The notes beneath the pieces are model-generated. The model had not been told where the DNA came from, did not search any database, and was given only the letters and a program-made list of their open reading frames with translations. A stretch of DNA of 64,000 bases from Hygrophila difformis (lineage: Eukaryota; Streptophyta; Magnoliopsida; Lamiales; Acanthaceae), in contig JAOANR010000004.1 of the NCBI GenBank assembly GCA_030278955.1, positions 14,062,428 through 14,126,427 of the forward strand, read 5' to 3'. The translations under genes were made by a program, and so were the position numbers. Positions 1 through 9,962 of this stretch are shown here, in pieces. Position 1 is the stretch's first letter. The number at the start of each line of letters is the position of its first letter.

Positions 1-101
1 TATACATATGAATCAAGAATATAGCATGAAGCACGCCACGGTTACTAAAATCGATTTCAGCAAATATTATTGATGATCAATAACCTCTTTGGTCCTTGTA
101 G

Positions 102-3030
102 GTTTGTGGAATACTTAAGATGATAATTCTTCCACTCATAGGCCAGCTGGCTGATGAGTATGGGCGTAAACCATTTCTTCTTCTCATCCTACCAACAAGC
201 GTGATTCCTTTCGGTATGTTTCTTGATGTTCTGTACATTATACACAAAAACATCTTTGAACACGATTAATTAGCAAACCCCAACGCCCCAAGACTCTCTT
301 TAATTTAGAAGCTCTGTATGGAAAAGCACCAACATATTGATTTAAAATAAAGTTTTGGTTTTTACACTTTTACTTATAAGCCTTTTCCGGTGTTGTTTTT
401 TGGGGAAGCCATATTTTAGAGTATACTTATAATCCAAGCATATTGATTTGGATGTTATTAATCCAAATCTAAGGTATGGCACAAATTTGGAAATTTGGAA
501 CTACAATGTGTCAATCATTTATTTCATGAGTAGATGTTGTCTAATGATGCATTTTTGTTCTTTTCAGCTATACTTTGCATCAGTAAATCCAGAGAATCTG
601 TATATATATACTATGCCGTCAATACTATTGCTAGAATCTTGAGCCAGGGAACCATTTTCTGCATTTCTGTTGCCTATGCTGTAAGTTCTTTGGGCATTTA
701 TGAACTAGAGATATGATAATTCAATAGCTTTTTAATATTTGAAGCAAAATTTCAGGCAGATGTTATTGATGATGATAAGAGGGCTACTGCTTTTAGTTGG
801 ATCACAGGCCTGAACTCTGTGTCACATGTCATAGGCAATATCCTAGCACGTTTTCTTCCTACAGATTACATATTCCAGGTACCCTTATGCCAAACACTTT
901 ACTAATTGTATATCATCATCTATCTTCATTTCACATGATGTTACTTCCAATTTCAGGTGTCAATAGTTCTTTTGATCCTTGGTCCAGTTTATCTATCACT
1001 ATTTCTGAAGGAAACAGTGAAGCCTATACATAAGCCAAGTCAAGATGTCCCTTTCTTGAGAAAGGCTATTAAAATCATCGAAGATCGTTATAACTTGATG
1101 AAGCATGCTGTGCATGTAGTCACCAGCAGGTGAATATTGAATGCATCAACTGCTCTATTACACTTCTATTTTGTGCAAATTAAACATTAGGAAATATTCT
1201 AATTGTTCAAAATCTTCTTTGTAGCTCGACTCTTAAGTCCATTTCTTTTGTTTCCTTCTTCTATGAATTGGGGATGTCTGGTATCAGCAGTGTTCTATTG
1301 GTGAGCTTGTTAACTGTGGCAACTTATTCTCTTTCCTAAAGCTGTATTTGCCTTTTGTTATTTGGTTGTGTGTCGCATTATCATTGCTAATCAGGGGCAA
1401 ATGGTATCTCTGACACATGAACTCTGAATACTTATTTGTCCTGGAAGTTGTTGCATATGTAAGAATCCTCTGATCAAGCAGATCAACCTTTGTACACTGA
1501 GTATCTTTTAACTTACCTTTTGCAAACTTGCAGTACTATTTTAAGTCTGCTTTTGGCTTCAACAAGAATCAATTCTCAGAGCTCTTGATGTTAGTGGGAT
1601 TTGGATCCATCTTTTCTCAGGTACCTCCTAATTATGCACCTCGGCTACTATATGTGAATGCCCATTATTTTACTTTCCTATCTTAATCAGTTCCAACAAT
1701 TTTTAGCCCATTCGTCCTTGCAAGCAAACTTACATGAATTTTAATTTTTTATATTAAATTTATTGTCATATCTCATGCTCATTCAATTTTACATTTGAAG
1801 ATGCTGGTGGTTCCTTTAGTCAATCCATACGTTGGAGAGAAGGGAATTCTCTGTGCAGCCATACTGGGATCAGTAGCACATGTAAGAATGTTGATTTAAG
1901 TGTTCTCCGAAAAAGTTATTTCTTGAACAGATTTGTCTGACACAGAGTTAATAAATGCAGGGATTGCTTTCTGGCTTGGCCTGGGCACCATGGGTATGTA
2001 AACTGCACTATGCCAGCCATCGCACATTCATCCTAGTTTTAAGCAATGCACCAGTATAATGGCATTATGAAAATATGAAGTTTATCTTTGTGCCAGGAAA
2101 TGACAAATATCTATCCATGTTGATATAGGTACCGTATTTGAGTGCATCTTTTGGAGTCATATATGTCCTCGTGAAACCTTCTGTAAGCAATTGTCGTTTA
2201 TAACTCAATCTCCCCTGTTTACCCAAAGTGATTCAAATGTTTGTTTCCTTCACAACATCACTATTTGTTGTCGTTCACTTCATTTGCATAATGACAGACT
2301 TATGCAGTGATATCATTGGGATCAAACTCCGCAGATCAGGTTAGTCTACTCACAAATCATGACTATTCAATCAATTGTCAAATGTCAAGTAAAGAAATTA
2401 CCATGTTCTGATTTTACTTTTGGCATCAGTCTTCCAAACCTTCAACTTTTCCATACGGGTTCTCCCCCTCTATTTTGGCACACAAGGGTCGTTTATCAAG
2501 CTTTAATTTTCTTTTTAAATATTTATCACTTTGACCCAACAAGGTTTTTTTTTTTTTTTTTTTTTTCATTTCTTATTTGATACTATGTTTTGAATGATAT
2601 GCCTCCGTATATAGGGCAAAGCACAGGGCTTCATAGCCGGTGTCCAGGCCGTTGCTAGCCTGCTTTCGCCAATTGCGATGAGCCCACTAACCAGTAAGTT
2701 TCTCCAGTAATTCCAGGAACAGAAAATGTATTTTCCCAGAATCTGATAACTTAAATTTATCTTGTTTCAGATTGGTTTCTCTCCGACAATGCACCTTTCG
2801 ACTGTAAAGGGTTTAGCATTATACTTGCTTCGTTAAGTTTGGTAAGTTCCATGGACTCACTCACCTGTAAACTTTGAAATGTTCAACAGTGTATATCCGT
2901 GCGATCTGATTCACTTGGTTACTCTTTCAAGGTCGTATCGCTATTCTTCGCATGGACATTAAAGCTGGACAAACCAGCTGAGAAGAGTGAAGGAGATCAA
3001 TTAGACGTTGAAACCCCACTTCTATCATAA
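102..3030 (+). CDS. HIAT1-like major facilitator transporter, copy 1 (5' exon outside window)
   Basis: Multi-pass membrane transporter related to plant and animal HIAT1/MFSD14 (tetracycline-transporter-like) proteins; substrate unknown. Exons read from splice sites and from copy 2: 102-213, 568-680, 756-878, 957-1129, 1225-1300, 1534-1620, 1801-1881, 1961-1993, 2129-2182, 2298-2339, 2615-2693, 2771-2841, 2932-3030. All introns are GT/AG and the joined frame stays open to the TAA at 3030. The first visible exon carries the MFS motif A loop ([12 protein letters not shown]). The C-terminus is acidic and ends ETPLLS, which could be a dileucine vacuolar sorting signal (inference). Exon 1, about 57 residues by comparison with copy 2, lies left of the window. 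No defect is visible, so the gene looks functional. The family assignment is firm; transport function is by homology only. Confidence 0.9.
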
Positions 3031-3490
3031 CAAGACCGCCCACGATTTGTTGTTGCTTAGATAGAAGCCAACGGGTTGTGTTCATATCTTTTTTGAGGTG
3101 TTTAGAGCGATCGGAAGCATATATAAACTTGTCTACGCTATTTTTGGAATGGGAAGATGCCGCAATCGTTGGCAAGAGTATAATGTGTTCTGGGTAGTTA
3201 TTATTGTGTATAGTAGCAATGTACGCATTCTCGATAGGTAAAAAAGAAAAAAAAAATACTTATGATGTACTTTTAGAAGTATTGTTTGTAATGTAGTGGC
3301 TGGGAGAAGAGAATAAAAGTTGAACAGTGATTCAATAGTAAAATTTAATATTGGTATTTGATTTTGACAGGCCCAACCAATTTAATATTGGTATCAAGAT
3401 TGTAGGATCGTTTTTGTTTTTACAAGATTGGAATCGAATCGTGATTTTAAAATTCTATGAAATTATTATTTACATTTTTAAAAATTAATA
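3031..3490. other. 3' flank of transporter copy 1
   Basis: No gene is visible. A possible poly(A) signal AATAAA is at 3312-3317. The stretch around 3300-3355 (GGCTG, then GTGATTCAATA) resembles 29215-29250, which is the displaced 3' flank of copy 2, so the duplication includes some downstream sequence. From about 3370 a GATCG-rich sequence begins that resembles 14290-14395 on the far side of the LTR element. Confidence 0.5.
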
Positions 3491-3750
3491 CTCCCTCTGT
3501 CCCATTTAACTTGTTCTGTTTCATTTCTGCACACAATCCAATGCGCGTTTTCAACGGTTAATATCTCAAAATATGTACCGTAAAAAATTATGTAAATTAT
3601 ATATTCTGAAACTACATGATTACACGATTCTAACAAGACCGAACTCGACTATTTTTTATCAAATATATACTTGCAATAAAATTGAGTCAAAGTTAAACAA
3701 TGAACAGTACTAAAAAGTCAAACAGGACAAGTAAGGTGGGACGGAGGGAG
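3491..3750. mobile_element. Stowaway-type MITE
   Basis: A 260-bp element bounded by terminal inverted repeats: CTCCCTCTGTCCCA at the left and TGGGACGGAGGGAG at the right. It is flanked by TA on both sides (3489-3490 and 3751-3752). Terminus sequence and TA duplication are diagnostic of Stowaway (Tc1/mariner-derived) MITEs. Non-coding; it would need a transposase in trans. Confidence 0.9.
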
Positions 3751-3920
3751 TATTTATTAATTATCTTACTAATCTGGTGACATGTATAATTGAAAATATG
3801 TATTTTAGATGAATTTTTAACTAGAATTTGATAGTTAATTGTATGCTTGTTAATGATCTAATAGAAGTTAAACACCGACATGAAAACTAACAATTTTGAG
3901 TTCAATATATGAAAAGTTAC

Positions 3921-4841
3921 TGTAAGTGCAAAAAATGCGTAGACAGAAACTGCAAAATACTTTTATTAATTTCACAATAAATGTCTACAATTACAGAGAA
4001 ATTTAAATATCAAAGAACATGTAGAAAATCAAACTATATGGGTTCGACTTCTGGTACTCCTTTGATTCCTCCAACTTTGAAGACGTCGAGATGCTTTTAT
4101 GCTTCTTCTCCGGCTTCTCGGAATTTCTACAGCGTTTTGTTGCTGTAGGATCTCAAGTGTATGAGTCTTGAGAATGAGTAGACGTGTATGAGTCGTCTCT
4201 CTATGTGTCTGAGTGTATGAGTCTCAGAGTATGACTGTTTAGAGGTTGCAGAAGTGTATTTGATTAATTGATTCTTCTTCGCCTCTTTAATATTTCTGCA
4301 GCGTTTTGTTGCTGTAGAATCTCAAGTATATGAGTCTTGAGAGTGAGTAGTGTATGGAGACCTCTCCCTAATGTGTGACAGGGTGCCTCTATTTATAGAG
4401 GGAAAAACCTTAAGGTTTGCGGATGATGGGCCAATTGATGGGCTAATCCAATCCACATTTCTATCGGGTCAGTGAGCATGTGGGCCTTTCCTCTGGGCTT
4501 GTTCACATTGACTGATTTCCATGGACTGTCCTGCTTCAAGTGTCCATTGGATCATAGGCTTGTGGGTCTTTCATTTGGACTTGTCCACACCGATTAATTT
4601 TCATGGGCTGGCCTACTTCGAGCATCCATTATTGAGTCATGGGGCTTGTGGGTCTTGATTTGGACTTGTACACATTGGCCCAATCATAGGTCCATTTTGC
4701 TTGTTGGTCCAAATAGCCCAATAAATATTAATAATTATTTCAAGCATTTAATTTATTTAAAATGCCTAAAAGTAATTACATTAATATTTAAAATTACATG
4801 TGTCGCATTTTTAATGGCGAGTGAATTTTCACGTGTTTACA
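3921..4841 (-). repeat. 3' LTR of the Tat-type element
   Basis: Begins TGTAAGTGC and ends GTTTACA on the plus strand. A polypurine tract lies next to it (reverse complement of 4842-4856, core GAGGGGGCATC). On the minus strand it has a TATA box near 4391-4402. Two short hairpins lie downstream of the presumed start: CTACAGC/GCTGTAG at 4127-4148, and a related CTGCAGC/GCTGTAG pair at 4296-4317. Confidence 0.9.
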
Positions 4842-5589
4842 GATGCCCCCTCGAGACTTGTTTAGGGCGAAATAAAATATTTGAGACGTGAACGGGTCTC
4901 GAAATTTTTTTCTTTTGCGGCTGCCATTTTTGTTGGGCTTTGCAAAATTTTTTTTCATAAGTCCAACTTTAGACTGGCTCAATATTTCCCACCTTCCTTT
5001 TTCCCGAACGATTCTTTTTTTTTCTTTCTTTTCCTTTTTTTCTTCAAACGTTTTTCCTACTCTTTTTTTTCCTGGATCCTTTCTTTGAATTCGCCCAATA
5101 TTTGATCTTGTATGCACATCAATGCCAGATATATGATGCACCAAATATTGTATGCTCCAAATATCAAGTAATATATCGCAATCAAATATATGATTCACAT
5201 ATGACTTGATTCATATCTAATTCAAATTTGATATTATGGATTCTCCAAATATTTGTGAAGATTGAAATCCGAGTGGCCAAGGGCTATAAAATACCACAGA
5301 TAACATGATGATCATCTTTCCCTAGCTCATCCTCACGACTCCAGGGGAGATTTTCAGCAGCATTTAATCAAGGTAAAGAAATCAAACTTTTACTCATCAA
5401 CTTCCTTTTTCGTTTGCAGCTTTGTTTTTTTTTTTTTTTTTGCTTCTTGTCAATTTTATAACAGCGAGCAAATCATAATCGACATTCAACCGACCAACTC
5501 ATCAATATCAACAATCAAGTTCGTCCCCAACCGGATCATAATTCAAAGCGAGAGTGTACCTGTTTGTCGTCATGGTAGACGGGATGTTT

Positions 5590-6440
5590 GGTCATACGGC
5601 GCTGCCGTTGGCCTCTACCCTAACCTACCCGCCATCAAGAAGCCTTTGACAATGGCGGTGTTTGGCGACGGCGCTGCCGTTCGCCTCATCCGTTGTTTGT
5701 TCATAAGGCCCGCCGTTCGAACCACGCTGCCGTTACACAGCTTGTGTCGCTGACTTGCCGTTGGATTTTTGTGCGTGGAGGGCCGCTCGGGACGCCTGAG
5801 TTGCTGCCGGAGGATGCCGCCGTTCGCGCGAGGGAGGACCACCACCGCCACTGCTGCGTTCGCGCCACCGCTGGGTTTGCCGGAGGAGAGGAGAGTGCCG
5901 CCAGTGCGGGAGAAAGGCCGGAGAGCGCCGCCGCTGCCCGCATCGCCGTTCGGAGACCGCCGCTGGGAGGGGCCCCCGCTGTCCCGCCGTCGCCTGCGCG
6001 AAGGAGGAGGGCCGGAGAGAGGGCTCGCGTCGCCGCTGCCGGACGCGTCGCCGGAGGGAGCCGCTGGTGTTGTCGGATCTCGCGCGTGGAGGGAGGCCGC
6101 CGTCGCTCAAGGGAGCTCACACGAAGGAAGGCTGCCGCGCTGCTGCTCGTGACCGCCTCCGGTGATGTGCTGCTGTCAACGCGAAGGCCGATCGCTGCTG
6201 CCGCTCGCGCGAAGAGGAAGGCCGCCGATCTCCGATGCGCTGCCGCCGCTCGTCGCCGGAGCCTCGCGCCCGCCGCTGCCGTTGGAGTCGGGTGGAGGAG
6301 CCGCCGCGAGGAGGAAGGCCGGAGGGTTGTGAGCGCCGCCTACCGCCGTCCGCTGGAGCCCAGCCCGCCGCCTCCGCTCGCCATGGCCGCCGCGTCGCTC
6401 GCCGGAGGAGGGGAGATGGAGGAGAGAGCTGCAAATTTTT
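5590..6440. other. GC-rich block inside the Tat-type element
   Basis: About 850 bp rich in CCG and CGC triplets, with sharp edges against AT-rich surroundings. Long frames stay open on both strands (for example 5693-6451 plus and 6117-6521 minus), as expected from low TA content rather than selection. The predicted proteins are Ala/Arg/Gly/Pro-rich with no domain I recognise. It could be a captured host 5' gene fragment or a CpG-rich expansion within the element. Confidence 0.5.
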
Positions 6441-6977
6441 TCCAGATTTGAAGAGTTGAATGTGCTGCGTATTCTTTGGGTTTGGGGAAGAAGGGGATGA
6501 AAATTTTTTGTCACTTTTCAATTTAGTCCCCTAATTTCGAAACCCTAGAATTTGAGCCCTTACTTTTAGGAAATTGAAATTGAATCCCTAGGCTTTTTGG
6601 AAGACCACATTTTACCCCAACATAATTGATATTTGAGGATAGGTACCAAATTTTTTTTTTTTTATTTTTTATTTTTTATTTTTAAGTCCAAAATTTAGTA
6701 ATGAACTTAAAATTAAATCCAAACAATATTTAACATGTATTTTTTTTGTTTACATGTAAATATTGTTTTTTTGTAGTGCCCAAAACTTTCATTTGTGGAA
6801 ATTTAATTCCAAGTCCAAATATTTAAAATGAACTTAAAAATAAATTTCAAACTTGACATGCATTTTTTTTATTATTATTGCTTTCATCTTGCAATATTTT
6901 TTTATCATGTCATTCAAAAAATTACATTGCATTTATCTTGCAAATGTATTTTTTTCTCTTCTTTTTCAAGAAAATAA

Positions 6978-7017
<40 letters not shown>

Positions 7018-7372
7018 AGTGGCATCATGGGCATCAATTTGAACTATTTGGATGATCAACTTGAAGCGGATGTTCTTGATTGTAATCCATTGCCAGCAAG
7101 TCTTGATTGTAACGGATATTCTTGAGTTTATTTGTTGCTTTATTTCTTCCGTTGATGCTTTGCATTCCCACGATGTAATTGTAATCAAAACTTTGATGTA
7201 ATCAAGACTACTTTTGTTTTCGCCTTCACTCTTTGCCTTGATTTTTTCTCTTCAATCTTGGCTGTCTCGCAACGGTCACACTTTAATGAAGTAACCAACT
7301 TTGGAAACACATTAAAGTTTTTTGGTTTTTTTTTTTTTTTTTTTTGAATTGGCTGTTGCACTTGAAATTTTG

Positions 7373-7432
7373 CCAAGTTGCCTACGTATCCTTTTTAGGA
7401 ATCGAGCCACATCGTTACGTCACATTTTTTTT
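7373..7432 (-). repeat. Diverged copy of the shared GCCTACGTA motif
   Basis: Reads AAGTTGCCTACGTATCC, then GAATCGAGCC and GTTACGTCAC on the plus strand. It is a weaker copy of the motif at 8234-8300, followed like that one by TTTATACTCTTGC and a TAACATGCAG or similar, which indicates a duplicated module in the tail of the element. Confidence 0.55.
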
Positions 7433-7779
7433 ATACTCTTGCAGGCGGAGAGTAACATGCAGCTTAAGCCCGTGCGTCAAAAAAAAAAAATTTCCTTGAA
7501 TTTTTTTCAAGACTTTGCAACAATCATGTCAACCACCTTCTATGTTGTTGGTTCGTCGCATGAACTATAGGCCATTGCCCCCAGTCAGCTCCCGTTGGAC
7601 AATTGGACTATGTTGAAGATGCTTTTAGTCTCCAAAATTATGTCTTCGGCGTGTTACCTTGAAATTTTGTGTCAAGGGCCTCAATTTGATGAAGATCCAC
7701 GTGATATGCACTTGACGCATACGGATGGATTATTGGTATTCTCGAAGGTGATTTGGTCCTCCAAAAACACATTCCCTTG

Positions 7780-7950
7780 CTTCAACAGGAGCTTTTGGGC
7801 TTGATCCGGTTGAAGATATGAAAATTTGTAGAACTTCGAGAGAGGCTCTGAGCTTGATCCTCTTGAAGCTTTAGAGACTTGAAGATTTGAAGGACTTTTG
7901 ACCTGATCTTCATAAAAGCTTGAAGAACATCCAGAAGGACTTTGACACTT
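7780..7950 (-). repeat. Partial copies of the GAGCTTGATCC minisatellite
   Basis: Contains two to three diverged units (GGGCTTGATCC, GAGCTTGATCCTCTTGAAG) that match the array at 9440-9830 on the other side of the integrase. The same unit therefore flanks the integrase segment on both sides. Confidence 0.6.
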
Positions 7951-7969
7951 ATTTCTTCTGAAATTTTTT

Positions 7970-8210
7970 TCTTATGTAATGGATCAAATTTAATTAACCC
8001 ATTTACTTAATTTTTTGTCAAGTAATGGATCGATATAAGTAATCCAACTACTTCATTTTTTTGTCAAGTAATTGATCAACTTAATTAACCCAATTACTCA
8101 AAATTTTTAAAGTAATGGATCAACTTTATTGACCAATTACTCAATTTTTTTTTTCAAGTAAGGGATTAAATTTAATTAACCCAATTACTTAATTTATTTT
8201 TTTTTGCCAT
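7970..8210 (-). repeat. Tandem array of AAGTAATGGATCAA hairpin units
   Basis: Five diverged units of about 48 bp, each starting AAGTAATGGATC or similar and ending CCAATTACTTAATTTTTT. The ends of a unit can pair, for instance AGTAATTG with CAATTACT in the unit near 8065-8100, so each unit is a potential hairpin. No coding potential. Confidence 0.7.
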
Positions 8211-8233
8211 GACTGAACTTAGAATTTTGATAT

Positions 8234-8300
8234 CCAAGTTGCCTACGTACCCTGTGAAGGGATCAAGCCATTACGTAGTTCAAAACAAATTGAATTTGTT
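8234..8300 (-). repeat. Shared GCCTACGTACCC motif in the Tat tail
   Basis: Plus-strand reading: CCAAGTTGCCTACGTACCC, GTGAAGGGATCAAGCC, TTACGTAGTTC, then an AATTGAATTTG. Close copies in the same orientation relative to the host element occur in LTRs at 26493-26573, 33255-33340 and 52030-52115, which belong to a different retrotransposon lineage. Confidence 0.7.
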
Positions 8301-8419
8301 TATTTTGAGCCGTACACAGTTTATACTCTTGCGGGCCAGGAGTATTACATTTTTTTGCATTTTTTTTTTGTGACGTGCAGTTTAGGCTCGTGCGTCAAGG
8401 AGCATTGCTTGCAATTTCT

Positions 8420-9439
8420 TCAGGCGTAGAACTTCTTCAAGAATCGTCCGTTTATCGGTCCGATGCTCACTCCGTCGTTATCTAGCATCATGTAGGCTCC
8501 GTTTGTGAAGGCCTGCATGATGACATATGGTCCATCCCATTTGGAGGTGAACTTGTTCCCACTGCGGTAGTTGATGACAATGGGTCTCCGTATGGCAAGG
8601 ACGAGATCTCCGACTTGAAACGACCGCGCCTTGACCTTTTTGTTGTAGAACTTGGACAAACGAGATTGGTAGCATTCCAATCTTTGTTGTGCTTCGAGCC
8701 TTCTTTCATCAAGGGCTTCTAATTCTTCCAAACGCAGTCGGGCGTTGTCTTCTTCAGTGAGTCCTTCTTGGATGGCGACTCTTAACGACGGGATTTGCGT
8801 TTCTAGTGGCAACACGGCTTCCACTCCATAGACCAACGAGTATGGCGTTGCCTTGGTGGGTGTGCGAAAGGTTGTGCGATATGCCCACAGAGCTTCATTG
8901 ATTCTTTCATGCCAGTCTCGTTTTGACTTGGAGACAAATTTCTTCAATAAACCGCATAAGGTTTTGTTGAAGGCCTCCGCCAGTCCATTTGCCGGCGGGT
9001 AATATGCAGAACTCTTTCGCTGAGTAAATCCAAACTTCTCACACAACTTGGTGATGGTGCTGTTGACAAATGATCGTCCGTTGTCTGTCATGATGTAACG
9101 CGGGATGCCATAACGGTAGATGATGTTGATTCATATGAAACTTGCATCATGTTCCCCTTTGACTTCTCTAAGGGGTGCAACTTCAGTGCACTTGGAGAAG
9201 TAGTCGGTTGCGGCAAGGATGTAGACATGCCCCCGGAAGACTTTGGCATTGGTTCGGCGATGTCCATTCCCATGCGTCAAACGGTCATGATGCCACAGTT
9301 GGATGCAACGGCTCAGGAGGTTGGTGAATGGCCTCATTTTGATGAAGATCCGCGCAAGACACGTTTGACATGGACCATGAAGAACTTTGAGATGATCTTT
9401 CGACATCTTTGGAGGTGATTTGACTCTCCAAGAATGCAT
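8420..9439 (-). pseudogene. Integrase of the Tat-type element (frameshifted N-terminal half)
   Basis: The frame 9091-8420 (223 residues) covers the second half of the integrase core and the C-terminal domain. MTDNG carries the second catalytic Asp and GLAEAFNKT the Glu of the DDE triad; FQVGDLVL and KWDGPYVI are typical of the C-terminal domain. Upstream, 9439-9120 encodes the first half in shifted frames, including HVYILAATDYFSK with the first Asp. At least one frameshift near 9100-9130 separates the halves, and the zinc-binding N-terminus is not seen. DNA-joining enzyme of a Ty3-gypsy polyprotein; inactive as written. Confidence 0.85.
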
Positions 9440-9830
9440 TTCATTACTTCAATAGGGGCTTTTGGGCTTAATCCTGTTGAAGGCATAAAATTTTGAAGAA
9501 CTTTGAGAGGGGCTTTTGAGCTTGATCCTCTTGATGGGCTTAAGGACTTCGAAGATTTGACAGACTATAGGAGGGGCTTTGAGCTTGATCCTCGTGAAGG
9601 CTTGGAGACTTAAAGAGTTTGTAGGACCTCGTGAGGGGCTTTGAGCTTGATCCTCTTGAAGGCTTAGAGACTTAAAGATTTGAAAGACCTCATGAAGGGC
9701 TTTGAGCTTGATCCTCTTGAGGGATTTGGCACTTGAAGTTGCTTTAAATAGTGTTTTGAATGCTTCATGAGGGGCTTTGGAGCTTGATCCTCTTGAAAAG
9801 TTTGGAAACTTGAAGATTTGAAAGACTGTG
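9440..9830 (-). repeat. Minisatellite replacing RT and RNase H
   Basis: Six diverged units of about 60-75 bp, each containing GGGGCTTTGAGCTTGATCCTCTTGAAG or close to it (core GAGCTTGATCCTC), followed by a segment around GACTTAAAGATTTG. GAGG at the front of the core can pair with CCTC at its end. The array sits where RT and RNase H should be, between the end of the protease/RT linker and the integrase. Confidence 0.8.
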
Positions 9831-9962
9831 AGACGATGGACGACTATCTTGGTCCAGCCCGGGCATTCCTTTATAGGGCCATACGAAGACGGCTTTGAAC
9901 TCTTGGAGGAGCGTCACGTACTTCTCCGCTTCAGTAGGGTGCTGATAACGTTGGGCGGGGTT
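9831..9962 (-). pseudogene. Remnant of the start of reverse transcriptase
   Basis: Minus-strand translation contains LLQEFKAVFVWPYKGMPGLD, the typical segment just before the RT core in Tat/Ogre polyproteins. It runs a few residues further, with a +1 frameshift, before meeting the minisatellite. It marks the left border of the RT/RNase H deletion. Confidence 0.75.

Larger units (their letters stand above)
4842..7780 (-). other. Non-coding 3' tail of the Tat-type element
   Basis: This stretch between integrase and 3' LTR has no recognisable domain. It holds T-rich runs on the plus strand (5421-5442, 6650-6680, 6981-7015), a GC-rich block described separately, and from 7373 a copy of the GCCTACGTA motif found in other LTR elements of the window. 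Short open frames here are low-complexity or run through homopolymers and are not supported as genes. Confidence 0.6.

Noticed and set aside
2359..2580. 73-residue frame inside transporter copy 1
   Set aside because: Falls in intron 11 and ends in a poly-T run.
5693..6451. 252-residue plus-strand frame in the GC-rich block, with other long frames on both strands
   Set aside because: Low-complexity Ala/Arg/Gly/Pro composition, no domain, and open frames on both strands, as expected from high GC content. Kept only as a compositional block.
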